The notes under the pieces: generated by a model | The model's database searches: none | Seen by the model: only the letters and a program-made list of their open reading frames with translations | Told to the model about the DNA's origin: nothing | Position numbers and translations under genes: made by a program | Assembly (NCBI GenBank): GCA_934096815.1 | Contig: CAKOMY010000001.1 | Coordinates: 232,799 to 296,798 of the forward strand | Source: an uncultured Bacilli bacterium | Lineage (GTDB): Bacteria; Bacillota_I; Bacilli_A; RF39; UBA660 | Direction: 5' to 3' | DNA length: 64,000 nt | Shown: positions 1 to 9,288 of the stretch, piece by piece | How positions within the stretch are numbered: position 1 is the first letter of the stretch | How the letters are laid out: every line of letters begins with the position of its first letter

Positions 1-539
1 TATATAATGACGATATAAGCAGGATAAATGATAAACATGTTAGATTAGTTATGGATCTAATTTATAGTGGTAAAGCTAATAAAGTGATAAATTTGCCGGA
101 AAATAAGGAAGTTTATAAGTTTTATAATAAAATTGAAATTAAAGATAAAGAGAATATTAATAATTATGATTATGAATTAAATAATGAAATTAATTTAGAA
201 TTAGGGAAAATATTTAAAGTGGATTTTACTGATATAGTTAAGAGTAATTATCTTATTAGGCTTAATTTTAAAGATATTAAGCTTCCTATACATGTTAGGA
301 ATAGGACTAACGGAGATAAAATGGAACTTAAAAATGGAACTAAAAAAGTAGGTGAAATTTTAAGTGAGGCAAAGATTAATAAGCTTGATAGGGACAGATA
401 TCCAATTGTGTGTGATGATGATAATAAAATTTTGTGGATACCTGGTGTTAAAAAGAGTAAATTTGATAGGCAAATTAATGAAGATTATGATATAATAATC
501 AAGTATATAAAAAAGGAGAGTATTAATGAAAAAAAATAA
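1..539 (+). CDS. tilS: tRNA(Ile)-lysidine synthetase, C-terminal part (partial)
   Basis: The reading frame is open from the left window edge, so this is the 3' part of a gene. TilS attaches lysine to the wobble cytidine of tRNA-Ile2 so that it reads AUA codons. The visible part matches the TilS C-terminal domain: an LPIHVRNRTNGDKM segment followed by GTKKVGEILSEAKI and a tail reading DRYPIVCDDDNKILWIPGVK. The N-terminal PP-loop catalytic domain lies outside the window. The gene overlaps ftsH by 14 bases, the usual tilS-ftsH order in Bacillota, which supports the call. Confidence 0.9.
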   Translation, partial: YNDDISRINDKHVRLVMDLIYSGKANKVINLPENKEVYKFYNKIEIKDKENINNYDYELNNEINLELGKIFKVDFTDIVKSNYLIRLNFKDIKLPIHVRNRTNGDKMELKNGTKKVGEILSEAKINKLDRDRYPIVCDDDNKILWIPGVKKSKFDRQINEDYDIIIKYIKKESINEKK

Positions 540-2439
540 TAATTATGTTAAACAAAGTATGCCATATTTTGTATTGTTATTAATAATTGTTGGAATTATG
601 TCATTCTATGAATTATCACAATATAAAGTTAATGTGTTTACTTATGATCAATTTATTTCTGAATTAGACAAGAAGGATGTTAAAGATTTAGAAATAACTG
701 CTAAGAGTGGAGCGGGTGTGTATTATATTACTGGTTCGCTTAAAGAATATGGTAGTAAAGAATCATTTAAGGTTAATGCACCATTATCAGATGCTGTTGT
801 TAATAAAGTTATGGAGTATGTTGAAAGTGATGGTATTACTCTTATTACTGGTGAAAATCCCGAAAATAATAATGTCCTTGCTGTTATTTTAAATGTTGTT
901 CCAACTATTATGTTAATTGGAGCTATGTTATGGTTATTTTCTAAATTAGGAAAATCTAATAATAATAGTATGGATTTTGGTAGAAGTAAGGCTAAATTAA
1001 GTGAAGAAGCTAAAGCACATTTTAGTGATGTTGCTGGTTTAACTGAAGAAAAAGAAGAAGTAGCTGAGTTAATTGATTTTTTAAAGAATCCAAAGAAATT
1101 TCAAAGAATGGGTGCTAGAATTCCTAAAGGTGTATTACTTGTAGGGCCTCCGGGAACTGGTAAAACTTTACTTGCTAAAGCTGTTGCGGGTGAGGCTAAT
1201 GTGCCATTTTATTATATAAGTGGTTCTGATTTTGTGGAATTATTTGTTGGTGTTGGTGCATCTCGTGTTAGAGATATGTTTAAACAAGCTAAGCAAACAG
1301 CTCCATGTTTAATATTTATTGATGAAATAGATGCAGTTGGTCGTCAAAGAGGTACTGGTTTAGGCGGAGGTCACGATGAAAGAGAACAAACTTTAAATCA
1401 GTTATTAACTGAAATGGATGGATTTGGCGCTAATGAGGGTATTATTATCATAGCTGCTACTAATAGACCTGATGTTTTAGATCCGGCACTTTTAAGACCA
1501 GGAAGATTTGATAGACAGGTTACTGTTAGTTTACCTGATCAAAAGGAAAGACTTGCTATATTAAAAGTTCATGCTAAAAATAAAGTATTTGGTAATGACG
1601 TTAATTTAGAAAATATTTCTAAGAGAACGCCAGGATTTAGTGGAGCAGATTTAGAAAACTTACTTAATGAAGCAGCACTTTTAGCTGTTAGAAGAAATTT
1701 ACCTTCTATTGGTATGGCTGAAATAGATGAAGCATCTGATAGAGTTTTAATGGGACCTGCAAAAGTTTCTAGAAAATATAGTGAAAATGATAAAAAACTC
1801 GTTTCTTATCATGAGGCTGGACATGCTGTTATTGGACTTAAATTAGAACATGCTAATGTGGTTCAAAAAGTTACAATTATTCCAAGAGGATCAGCTGGTG
1901 GATATAATATGATGATTCCAAGTGAAGAAAAGATTTGTTCAACTAAGACTGATTTATTAGAAGAAATTACTGGATTACTTGGTGGTAGAACTGCTGAAGA
2001 ATTAGTTTTTGGTGAAGTTACTACTGGAGCACATAATGACTTTGAAAAGGCTACTAAAATTGCTAGAGCAATGGTTACTGAATATGGTATGAGTGATTTA
2101 GGACCATTACAGTTTGAACAACAAGAAGGTAGTGTATTCTTAGGTAGAGATTATAATAAATCACATAATTTCTCTAATGAAGTTGCTAATGAGATTGATA
2201 TGGAAATGCGTAAAATTATAGATGAATGTCATGCAAAAGCAACTAAAATAATTAAAGAAAATATGGATTTATTAAAACTAATTGCAGAAAGTTTATTAGA
2301 ACAAGAAACTTTAACAAAAGAGGAAATAGATTATTTAGTTGCTAATGGTCATTTACCAAAAGATGATCAAGAAGTTGTAGAAACAAAAGAAGATAAAATA
2401 ACTAAAACTAAAAAGAAAAAGGACAAAACTGAAAAGTAA
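526..2439 (+). CDS. ftsH: ATP-dependent zinc metalloprotease FtsH
   Basis: This is the membrane-anchored AAA+ protease that degrades misfolded membrane proteins and regulators. Two membrane segments lie near residues 12-29 and 118-138, bracketing an extracytoplasmic domain. The Walker A motif GPPGTGKT is at 207-214 and Walker B IDEID ends at 269. The second region of homology reads ATNRPDVLDPALLRPGRFD. The zinc site HEAGH is at 429-433, with D505 as a likely third ligand. The length of 637 residues is normal. The start is the ATG after an AAAGGAGAG ribosome site inside the end of tilS, implying translational coupling. The lysine-rich tail is ordinary. Confidence 0.97.
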   Translation: MKKNNNYVKQSMPYFVLLLIIVGIMSFYELSQYKVNVFTYDQFISELDKKDVKDLEITAKSGAGVYYITGSLKEYGSKESFKVNAPLSDAVVNKVMEYVESDGITLITGENPENNNVLAVILNVVPTIMLIGAMLWLFSKLGKSNNNSMDFGRSKAKLSEEAKAHFSDVAGLTEEKEEVAELIDFLKNPKKFQRMGARIPKGVLLVGPPGTGKTLLAKAVAGEANVPFYYISGSDFVELFVGVGASRVRDMFKQAKQTAPCLIFIDEIDAVGRQRGTGLGGGHDEREQTLNQLLTEMDGFGANEGIIIIAATNRPDVLDPALLRPGRFDRQVTVSLPDQKERLAILKVHAKNKVFGNDVNLENISKRTPGFSGADLENLLNEAALLAVRRNLPSIGMAEIDEASDRVLMGPAKVSRKYSENDKKLVSYHEAGHAVIGLKLEHANVVQKVTIIPRGSAGGYNMMIPSEEKICSTKTDLLEEITGLLGGRTAEELVFGEVTTGAHNDFEKATKIARAMVTEYGMSDLGPLQFEQQEGSVFLGRDYNKSHNFSNEVANEIDMEMRKIIDECHAKATKIIKENMDLLKLIAESLLEQETLTKEEIDYLVANGHLPKDDQEVVETKEDKITKTKKKKDKTEK

Positions 2440-2440
2440 T

Positions 2441-2471
2441 GTTCTTTTTTTGTTTTAAGAACAGTTTTTTT
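2441..2471 (+). terminator. Rho-independent terminator after ftsH
   Basis: A GTTCTT/AAGAAC stem (2441-2446 with 2457-2462) is followed by a run of seven T. It separates tilS-ftsH from the parAB operon. Confidence 0.7.
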
Positions 2472-2526
2472 ACACAAGTTTGTTTATATATGATAAAATA
2501 AAAAGTGATAGAAAAAGAGTGGTAAT

Positions 2527-3312
2527 ATGACAAAAGTTATTTCATTAGTTAATCAAAAGGGTGGTGTTGGTAAAACTACTACTAGTATTAATTTAGCTGC
2601 TTCATTAGGAAAATTGGGCAAAAAAACATTAATTATTGATTTAGATCCGCAAGGTAATACGACTACTGGGTTAGGTGTAAATAAGGGCGAAATTAAGGCT
2701 AGTATTTATGATGTTCTTAATGGTGATAGTCCAATTAGAAAGGCAATTAAGAAAACAAGTTTTGACTTGCTTTCTATTATTCCAGCTACTATAAATTTAG
2801 CCGGTATTGACTATGAATTATTAGAAAAAGGACATAATGATTCTGAATTTAAAAAGAATGAACAACTTAGAAATGCACTTAGTGAAGTTAAAGATAATTA
2901 TGATTATATAATAATTGATTGTCCACCTTCTTTAGGTGTTTTGACAACTAATGCTTTAGTTGCAAGTGATTCTGTTATTATTCCCGTTCAATGTGAATTT
3001 TTTGCGCTTGAAGGAATTAGTCAGTTATTAAATACAATTATTATGACACAAACAAGGTTAAATCCAAATTTGAAAATTGAGGGTGTTCTTTTAACACTTT
3101 TAGATTCAAGAACTAATTTAGGATATGAGGTAGTTGAAGAGGTTAGAAAATATTTTAAAGATAAAACTTTTAATACTATAATACCTAGATTAATTAGATT
3201 AGTTGAGGCACCAAGTCATGGAATGCCTATTAATGAATATGAACCTAATAGTAGGGCAGCACTTGCATATATGAATTTAGCTAAGGAGGTAATTGAAAGA
3301 GATGGAGAATAA
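2527..3312 (+). CDS. parA: ParA/Soj chromosome-partitioning ATPase
   Basis: This is a deviant Walker A ATPase that acts with ParB in chromosome segregation and regulation of replication initiation. The motif KGGVGKTT occupies residues 11-18 and is followed by NLAASLGKLGKKTLIIDLDPQG (Walker A'), and the Walker B strand reads YDYIIIDCPPSLG. The 261-residue length is typical of chromosomal Soj. It overlaps parB by a few bases, and the parB ribosome site lies inside its last codons. The adjacent DUF951 gene argues for a chromosomal rather than plasmid parAB. Confidence 0.95.
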   Translation: MTKVISLVNQKGGVGKTTTSINLAASLGKLGKKTLIIDLDPQGNTTTGLGVNKGEIKASIYDVLNGDSPIRKAIKKTSFDLLSIIPATINLAGIDYELLEKGHNDSEFKKNEQLRNALSEVKDNYDYIIIDCPPSLGVLTTNALVASDSVIIPVQCEFFALEGISQLLNTIIMTQTRLNPNLKIEGVLLTLLDSRTNLGYEVVEEVRKYFKDKTFNTIIPRLIRLVEAPSHGMPINEYEPNSRAALAYMNLAKEVIERDGE

Positions 3313-4195
3313 AAGAAGAGCCTTAGGTAAGGGATTAGAGCAATTATTTGGCAGTGAAAATGTTGATATTGATGCATTTGAACAAAATATAGTTGATAAT
3401 GCGAATAATAATAACGAGATTAAGCAAATTAATTTATCAGAAATTAGAAGTAATCCATATCAGCCTAGAACATATTTTAATGAAGATGCTTTAAATGAAC
3501 TTGCTGAGTCAATTAAAATACATGGTGTTGTAGAACCGATTATTGTTAAAAAAAGTATTAAAGGTTATGAATTAGTAGCTGGTGAAAGAAGAACAAAAGC
3601 AAGTAGAATTGCAGGTTTGGAAACTATTCCAGCTGTTGTCAAGGATTTCACTGATCAAGAAATGATGGATATTGCTATTTTAGAAAATATTCAAAGAGAA
3701 GATTTATCTCCTTTGGAACTTGCTGAGGGGTTTAAGAAATATATTGAAACTACTGGAATGAGTCAAGATGAAGTTGCTAAAAAATTTGGTAAGAGTCGTT
3801 CTTATATTACTAATGCATTAGGACTTTTAAATTTACCTACTCCGGTTAAAGAAAAAATCAATAATAAAGAGATAAGTGCTTCACATGCAAGAGTTTTATC
3901 TAAGTTTGATGATGAAAACGTAATTAATGAACTTGCTGATAAGGTTGCTAAGGAAAAAATTTCGGTTAGAGAATTAGAACTTATTAGTAGTACTGATGAA
4001 TCTATTCCAAAGAGAAAACCTATTACGAGACAAAGTATTAAAATAAATAAATATGGTGTTTATGAAAATGCTTTAAAGGAAAAGCTAGGATTAAGAGTTA
4101 GTGTACTAGATAGTAAGATTGTAATTCCATTTAACACAGAAGAAGATTTAAATAGAATATTTGAATTATTAAATATAGATTTGGATGAAAATTAA
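3302..4195 (+). CDS. parB: ParB/Spo0J partition protein
   Basis: This CTPase and DNA-binding protein loads on parS sites. The N-terminal MENKRRALGKGLEQLF is the ParA-activating peptide typical of Spo0J. The ParB/Srx domain carries NPYQPR and the GERR box (AGERRTKAS), and a helix-turn-helix region follows (MSQDEVAKKFGKSRSYITN). I chose ATG 3302 over an in-frame TTG at 3293 because the AAGGAGG site ending near 3289 is correctly spaced only for the ATG. The gene is coupled to parA upstream and shares one base with the DUF951 start downstream. Confidence 0.93.
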   Translation: MENKRRALGKGLEQLFGSENVDIDAFEQNIVDNANNNNEIKQINLSEIRSNPYQPRTYFNEDALNELAESIKIHGVVEPIIVKKSIKGYELVAGERRTKASRIAGLETIPAVVKDFTDQEMMDIAILENIQREDLSPLELAEGFKKYIETTGMSQDEVAKKFGKSRSYITNALGLLNLPTPVKEKINNKEISASHARVLSKFDDENVINELADKVAKEKISVRELELISSTDESIPKRKPITRQSIKINKYGVYENALKEKLGLRVSVLDSKIVIPFNTEEDLNRIFELLNIDLDEN

Positions 4196-4389
4196 TGAAA
4201 TATAAAGTTAATGATTTAGTTATTATGAAGAAAGACCATGCTTGTGGAACAAATTTGTGGAAGATAACAAGAACGGGTGTGGATATAAAAATTAAATGTG
4301 TTAATTGTAATCATGAGATAATGATGGATAGACTGGAGTTTGAAAAAAAATTAAGGAGAATTATTAATGAAGAGGATAAAAAAGATTAA
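4195..4389 (+). CDS. DUF951 family zinc-binding-like small protein
   Basis: This 64-residue protein begins MKYKVNDLVIMKKDHACG and contains a later CVNCNH pair, giving a C...CxxC pattern characteristic of DUF951 (YyzM-like) proteins. The family is conserved beside parB and ychF in Bacillota; its function is not established, and nucleic-acid binding is a guess. The start codon overlaps the parB stop (TAATG), and its own 3' end overlaps the next gene by 23 bases, so it sits in a tightly coupled operon. Confidence 0.85.
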   Translation: MKYKVNDLVIMKKDHACGTNLWKITRTGVDIKIKCVNCNHEIMMDRLEFEKKLRRIINEEDKKD

Positions 4390-5899
4390 AGGTAAATTAG
4401 CGTTACATCCAATAATTTCATTTTGTATTTTAATGTTTATAATAGTTGTTTTAAGTGGTGTGCTTAATTTATTTAATGTAACTACTACTTATAATAGAAT
4501 TACTAATAATGGAACTTATGTTAGAGAATTAGTATCAAGTGAAAATTTATTTAGTTTACATGGATTAAAAGTTATATTTAGTAACGCAGTGTCAAATTTT
4601 GCGTCATTTACTCCGCTATCTATGCTTATTATTACTTTGATGGGTATTGGAGTAATGGATAAAACGGGATTTTTAGATTCACTCTTTTATATATTAACGA
4701 GAAATACAAATAAAAAAATTGTTACTTTTGTGTTATCGCTTGTTTGCATACTTTCTTCAATTGCTGGAGATTTGGGATATATTATTATGATTCCTTTAGC
4801 AGCATTATTATTTAAGTATGGTAAGAGGCATCCTAAAGCAGGAATTATTTGTGCTTTTGCTTCAATTGCGTGTGGAAGTGGCATTAATATTTTTATGAGT
4901 AGTATCGATACTGCAGTAATTGCTTATACTAATCAGGCAGCTTCATTATTAACTAAAGATTATAGTATGGGAGTATTTTCTCTTATATTTGTAATGATTA
5001 TTGCGTCAATTTTACTAGCTTTAATCATTTCTAGTGTTACTGAGAAGATCATTGTTCCAAGGCTGGGACATTATGAACTTATGGACGAGACAGAAGATTA
5101 TTTAACCAAAAAAGAAAAAAGAGGATTATTAATTTCATTATTTTTTGGAGTTATTTATATAATAATTATTATTTATAATATTATTCCTTATGCTCCACTT
5201 GGCGGTAATTTCTTAGATTATAGTCAAAAGTATTATATTGATAAATTATTTGGTTACAATAGTTTCTTTAGTCAGGGATACGTATTTGTAATTGTAATAT
5301 TATTCTTTATTTTAGGTTTTGTTTATGGATTTGCAACTAAAAAAATAAAAACTGCTAAAGAAGTATTTGACTCTTTAAGTTATAGTTTAGATAAAATAGG
5401 AAATGTTTTAGTATTTATTTTCTTTGCTTCTAGTTTAATATTTATTTTTAAATCAAGTAATATTGGTAATTTAGTTGTAAGTTATTTTGCAAACCTTATA
5501 AATAGTGGTAATTTAAGTGGTATTGTACTTGTTGCTATAACATTTATATTTAGTGCTTTATCAACATTATTTTTACCTAGCACCTTAAGCAAATGGGCTA
5601 TTCTTAGTCCAACGGTGGTTCCAGCATTTATGAATGAGGGCCTTAGTCCTGAGCTTGCAACATTGGTATTTAGAGCTGGAGAATGTGTTACGTATGGTTT
5701 AACTCCGATAATGGCTTATTTCATTATTTATTTAGCATTTATGGAACTATATAGCGTAAATGAGGAAGAGGGTTTATTTGGAAATATTAAATATTTGTTA
5801 CCTTATTCTCTTTGTACACTTATTATGTGGTTAGTTATTATTTTACTTTTATATATAACAGGTATTCCATTTGGAATTGGCGGTTATGTTGGATTATAG
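4367..5899 (+). CDS. AbgT/YfcC-like integral membrane transporter
   Basis: This 510-residue polytopic membrane protein has about ten or more hydrophobic segments. Features of the AbgT (p-aminobenzoyl-glutamate) transporter family are visible: an early LSMLIITLMGIGVMDKTGF stretch, re-entrant hairpin-like segments with IAGDLGYIIMIPL, and a late FLPSTLSKWAIL segment. AbgT members import p-aminobenzoyl-glutamate or export sulfonamides; the actual substrate here is unknown. The start is set by AAGGAG at 4353-4358. The gene overlaps DUF951, so it is co-transcribed with parAB. Confidence 0.8.
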   Translation: MKRIKKIKGKLALHPIISFCILMFIIVVLSGVLNLFNVTTTYNRITNNGTYVRELVSSENLFSLHGLKVIFSNAVSNFASFTPLSMLIITLMGIGVMDKTGFLDSLFYILTRNTNKKIVTFVLSLVCILSSIAGDLGYIIMIPLAALLFKYGKRHPKAGIICAFASIACGSGINIFMSSIDTAVIAYTNQAASLLTKDYSMGVFSLIFVMIIASILLALIISSVTEKIIVPRLGHYELMDETEDYLTKKEKRGLLISLFFGVIYIIIIIYNIIPYAPLGGNFLDYSQKYYIDKLFGYNSFFSQGYVFVIVILFFILGFVYGFATKKIKTAKEVFDSLSYSLDKIGNVLVFIFFASSLIFIFKSSNIGNLVVSYFANLINSGNLSGIVLVAITFIFSALSTLFLPSTLSKWAILSPTVVPAFMNEGLSPELATLVFRAGECVTYGLTPIMAYFIIYLAFMELYSVNEEEGLFGNIKYLLPYSLCTLIMWLVIILLLYITGIPFGIGGYVGL

Positions 5900-5922
5900 A
5901 ACTTTAATAGTTCTTTTTCTTT
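5898..5922 (+). terminator. Terminator after the transporter
   Basis: An AGAACT/AGTTCT stem with loop TTAAT is followed by TTTTT. It closes the parAB operon before the secretion locus. Confidence 0.65.
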
Positions 5923-6028
5923 ACAACTAATTTACGGTAAAAATAAAATTATTGTTTATTGTTTTTGGGTATTTTATTATAATAGATATTGTAAAGGTAA
6001 TATAATAAGGTATTGTGGAGGTGATGTT

Positions 6029-6856
6029 TTGACGACTAACGTAAAAGTTACTACTGATGATTTATTCAGTGGCAGTGAATATGTAAATACGGCTTTTTCT
6101 GAGAATGAAGGATATTATAAAAGTGTTGCTTCATTATCTGATGGTGAATGTTATGTAGTGTTAAAATGTTTAGCATCTTCTTTAAATACTGTTTCTACAA
6201 ATATTCATAATGGTAATAATATATTACCTGGAGTGTTAGAAAATAATTTGGTTAGAAGTTTAATTAAACAATATGTTCAAAGAATACAATCTGGTGGTGA
6301 CTCTTATTCAACAAATGACTTAATTAAAAATAATTTTTATAATGATGTTGTAAAAACTTATGGAATACAGGCTAATGTAAAAATTACACCAAATCTGTTA
6401 CATTATGCTGGAAGTCATGGCTATCCTTTAATTGGAGAAAATGTCAGTGACTATAATTTACAGTTTGCAGTTGGAGAGAATCCTTCAATTGGTCAAGAGT
6501 ATAATTTTTATAAATGGGGAACAGTTATGGTTGATGAAAAAACAAGCTCTTATTCACAAACTCAATTTGCTTCAACAGGGTCTTATCAAAGAAAATATTC
6601 ATATTATCCTGATAGTCAATCATATCATTTTAGAACTAATGAGTGGTATGCATGTGATGATGGCTTTTATAGAGATGCTGATGGTTACATAGTTTGTGCT
6701 GATAAATATAATATGGGATATAATGAAGATGGTACTCGTAGATGGGTTGGACAAATAACTAGTGGAGATGCAATTATTGTAGATACACCATTTGGTCCTG
6801 CAAAAGTTTACGATTGGTGTGAAGAAGGAAATATAGATATTTATGTTCATAGATAG
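6029..6856 (+). CDS. Type VII locus protein with C-terminal barrel-like domain (paralogue 1)
   Basis: This 275-residue protein is not assigned to a named family. The N-terminal ~100 residues look helical. The last ~110 residues closely match the C terminus of the gene at 7400, sharing YRDxDGYIVCAD, NMGYNEDG, RRWVGQITS and a final DTPFG..KVYD.C.EGNIDIY. The aspartate/glycine pattern of that end resembles 3D/double-psi beta-barrel domains of cell-wall enzymes, but this is inference. There is no signal peptide, consistent with type VII export. The start is TTG 6029, placed by the strong GGAGGTGA site; no in-frame ATG fits. It is the first gene of the locus. Confidence 0.6.
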   Translation: MTTNVKVTTDDLFSGSEYVNTAFSENEGYYKSVASLSDGECYVVLKCLASSLNTVSTNIHNGNNILPGVLENNLVRSLIKQYVQRIQSGGDSYSTNDLIKNNFYNDVVKTYGIQANVKITPNLLHYAGSHGYPLIGENVSDYNLQFAVGENPSIGQEYNFYKWGTVMVDEKTSSYSQTQFASTGSYQRKYSYYPDSQSYHFRTNEWYACDDGFYRDADGYIVCADKYNMGYNEDGTRRWVGQITSGDAIIVDTPFGPAKVYDWCEEGNIDIYVHR

Positions 6857-6872
6857 AATGGAGAAATAGAAA

Positions 6873-7391
6873 ATGGTAGGAAAGTATGAAAATATATTTG
6901 AAAATATTGATACAGGTGGCATAAGTAGTGCCATAAATAATTTTATAAAATCTTTAAATGATGTTAATTATGAGTCATCTGGATGTTTTATGATGGCCAC
7001 TAATGCAAAATATGACAGCACTTTTAATGAAGGAGTAGATTATTTAAAAAATACTGATATTCAAGGAATGATTGATATATGTGAAAAATGTATGAGTTCT
7101 GTAGTTCAAAAAATAATTGAATTCAATGAATATTATAAGGGAACATATCTTGACATATATCAAAAGTATGTTGATGCATATAACACTTTGCAAGATACTC
7201 CTGAAAAGATAAAAAAAACAACACATGGTACTGATGAAGCTGGAAATCCGTATGAAAAAACTGAATATGTCGATAATCCTGATTATGCAAAAGCTAAAGA
7301 TGCGCTTGATAGTGCTGAAAAAGCTTTGAAAACTGCCAATGAATATTTAGAAAAACAGGAAAATATGATACAAAGCGTAACTTTTAGTTAG
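6873..7391 (+). CDS. Helical type VII locus protein, function unknown
   Basis: This is a 172-residue mostly helical protein with no signal peptide. Its C-terminal third (DYAKAKDALDSAEKALKTANEYLEKQ) is predicted coiled coil from the alanine/leucine heptads. It lies 16 bases after the paralogue-1 gene and 8 bases before paralogue 2. Its size and helicity resemble the small helical partners encoded beside type VII substrates (LXG-associated proteins), so a targeting partner or substrate role is plausible but unproven. No catalytic motif is visible. Translation starts at ATG 6873. Confidence 0.55.
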   Translation: MVGKYENIFENIDTGGISSAINNFIKSLNDVNYESSGCFMMATNAKYDSTFNEGVDYLKNTDIQGMIDICEKCMSSVVQKIIEFNEYYKGTYLDIYQKYVDAYNTLQDTPEKIKKTTHGTDEAGNPYEKTEYVDNPDYAKAKDALDSAEKALKTANEYLEKQENMIQSVTFS

Positions 7392-7399
7392 GAAATTGT

Positions 7400-8551
7400 A
7401 TGGCAAATGTTAGTATTGAAACTGATATGTTACAATTGGGATCGAAACATATTTTAGATTATAGCGATGATTTGCAAAATTCTTGTAATAATATAAATAG
7501 TCTTACGTTTGATGAATGTAAATCATTAATATCGTTTAAAGATGCATTAAATAATAAATTTACTAGTTTTTCTGAACATTCATTGTTAGAATCAAGTAAG
7601 CTTAAAGAATGTTTAGATAATTTAAATAATATAGAAGATTTAATTGGAAATAATTTTGGAAGTGAATCTTTAGAGTTAGGTGAATTTGAATTCTCTACTA
7701 CTGATTTATTAAATAATGAAATGTCAGGTATTATTTTAAACAATCTTGCTTACTCAAGCCTCGATGCGAATATGATAAATTTATCTTTATTATCTTTAGG
7801 TGATGCAAGTGAATTATTTAATACTCTTCCTAACACTCTTTTAACTGTTGCTTTAAATATTGAAGGTGGTAAGAATTTTTATAGTGATGTCAATAATGAT
7901 TATAATGTTAAGACAGTAGTAAATAATTACATTCAAAAAATAACTTATAAAGATAATACTGGTAATATAAATTATGATACAAGTGATCTTACTAGGAATG
8001 ATTATTATAATTCATTGTTAAAAGAGTATGGTGAATTAAATAATATAGAGATAACACCTAATATGCTTAAATATGCTGGTAGAGACGGATATCCTTTGTT
8101 AAGAGAAAGTATTCAAGATTATGATTTAAAGTTCAAGTATGTTGCTGGAACCGAAACTCCAACAGAAAAAGGTGAACAATATAATTTTTATAATGGTGGA
8201 ATCGTAATAGGAAAAGATAAGAAAAATACTTATTCGGATGATGTTTGTAATTTTTTTGAATCAGAATATGGTTCGAGAGATAGACGATATTCATTTTATC
8301 CAAACACGCCAGAAACGAGGCATATGAATGTTGACCAGTGGTATTTATGTGATGATAAAATGTATAGAGATAAAGATGGTTACATAGTTTGTGCTGATCA
8401 ATTTAATATGGGATACAACGAAGATGGTAGTAAAAGATGGGTTGGTCAAATAACAAGTGATAATGCAATAGTTGTCGACACTCCTTTTGGACTAGGGAAA
8501 GTTTATGATTCTTGCGCTGAAGGGAATATTGATATATATATGAAATACTAG
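7400..8551 (+). CDS. Type VII locus protein with C-terminal barrel-like domain (paralogue 2)
   Basis: This 383-residue protein is a longer paralogue of the 6029 gene. The N-terminal ~140 residues are helical and unlike paralogue 1. From about residue 140 the two can be followed together: an NNYIQKITY/KQYVQRI stretch, an ITPNxLxYAG.xGYPL block, QYNFY, then the shared YRDKDGYIVCAD...NMGYNEDG...DTPFG...EGNIDIY ending. This suggests one exported enzymatic or binding domain joined to different helical N termini. No signal peptide is present. The cell-wall enzyme idea rests only on the resemblance of the end to 3D/double-psi barrel domains. Confidence 0.6.
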   Translation: MANVSIETDMLQLGSKHILDYSDDLQNSCNNINSLTFDECKSLISFKDALNNKFTSFSEHSLLESSKLKECLDNLNNIEDLIGNNFGSESLELGEFEFSTTDLLNNEMSGIILNNLAYSSLDANMINLSLLSLGDASELFNTLPNTLLTVALNIEGGKNFYSDVNNDYNVKTVVNNYIQKITYKDNTGNINYDTSDLTRNDYYNSLLKEYGELNNIEITPNMLKYAGRDGYPLLRESIQDYDLKFKYVAGTETPTEKGEQYNFYNGGIVIGKDKKNTYSDDVCNFFESEYGSRDRRYSFYPNTPETRHMNVDQWYLCDDKMYRDKDGYIVCADQFNMGYNEDGSKRWVGQITSDNAIVVDTPFGLGKVYDSCAEGNIDIYMKY

Positions 8552-8561
8552 GTGATGTTTT

Positions 8562-8912
8562 ATGAACAATATAAAATTAGATTATGATGGCTTAAATAAT
8601 GATATTTTATTACTTACGAAAAATGTAAAGATTATTTGTGATTCATTAGATAAGATAAATTTACTTGATAAAATTATACCACCTACATGGAGAAGTTATG
8701 CAGCTTTCAAAGCATCTTCTATTGTTAAAGATCAAGTTTTAATACCAATTGAAGATATTAAATCAAAATTGGTATTATGCATAAGTTCGCTAGTAAATGT
8801 TTCTAATAGTTTTGATAATTTAGAAAGTATAATAGGAAGTGAATTAAATAATTGGTATAATGAAAATTTAAAAATAATTAATAATAATGTCATAAACGAT
8901 AATAAGTTGTAA
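8562..8912 (+). CDS. WXG-like helical protein, paralogue of the C39 effector N terminus
   Basis: This 116-residue protein aligns along its length with residues 1-110 of the gene at 10284: both have KxDYxG near the start, KxICDSLDKIN, a P.W/PSSW turn, and a closing SFDNLESIIG segment. The WRSY turn occupies the place of the WxG hairpin. It lacks any catalytic domain, so it is either a stand-alone WXG100-type substrate or partner, or a truncated effector relic. It ends the first transcription group; the gap to the next gene is about 100 bases. Confidence 0.6.
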   Translation: MNNIKLDYDGLNNDILLLTKNVKIICDSLDKINLLDKIIPPTWRSYAAFKASSIVKDQVLIPIEDIKSKLVLCISSLVNVSNSFDNLESIIGSELNNWYNENLKIINNNVINDNKL

Positions 8913-9014
8913 TATTTACACTTAATTTACAATAATTTTTATAAAAAGTTTATTTATTTTAAGTAATAGTGTAAAATAATAATTGATATACAATATATGT
9001 GGATGTGAGGTATC

Positions 9015-9269
9015 ATGAATAAATATTTAATTACCGTTATTGTTCCTGTGGTTGATTATACATTTGATGTAGAAATTCCAAACAATAGAAAAGTAGGAAC
9101 AATTAAAAAAATATTATTGTCTGAGTTAAATAGCAAATTTAATGGTGTATATAATAAGGATTTTAATGATATTAGGATAATTGATAGAGAAAGTGGTATT
9201 GAATACAATAATGATATGTATATTAAAGACTCAAAAATAGTAAATGGATCAAAATTAATTTTGATTTAA
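9015..9269 (+). CDS. YukD/EsaB-like ubiquitin-fold protein
   Basis: This is an 84-residue protein of beta-grasp pattern: a strand LITVIVPVVDYTFDVEIP, the helix VGTIKKILLSELNSKF, then short strands ending NGSKLILI. Size and pattern fit YukD/EsaB, the cytosolic ubiquitin-like component of Firmicutes type VII (T7SSb) systems. It sits directly upstream of the first WXG100 gene, its normal neighbourhood. EsaB-like proteins modulate T7SS activity; no conjugation di-glycine tail is present. Confidence 0.75.
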   Translation: MNKYLITVIVPVVDYTFDVEIPNNRKVGTIKKILLSELNSKFNGVYNKDFNDIRIIDRESGIEYNNDMYIKDSKIVNGSKLILI

Positions 9270-9288
9270 TAAAGAAAGGATGGAAAAT

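Noticed and set aside
2527..4195. parAB as evidence of a plasmid
   Set aside because: The neighbours tilS-ftsH and DUF951 and the Soj/Spo0J-like lengths indicate the chromosomal pair.
6620..6934. 104-residue minus-strand open frame
   Set aside because: It is a shadow of the paralogue-1 gene and next gene start; no ribosome site, and conservation lies in the plus-strand frame.
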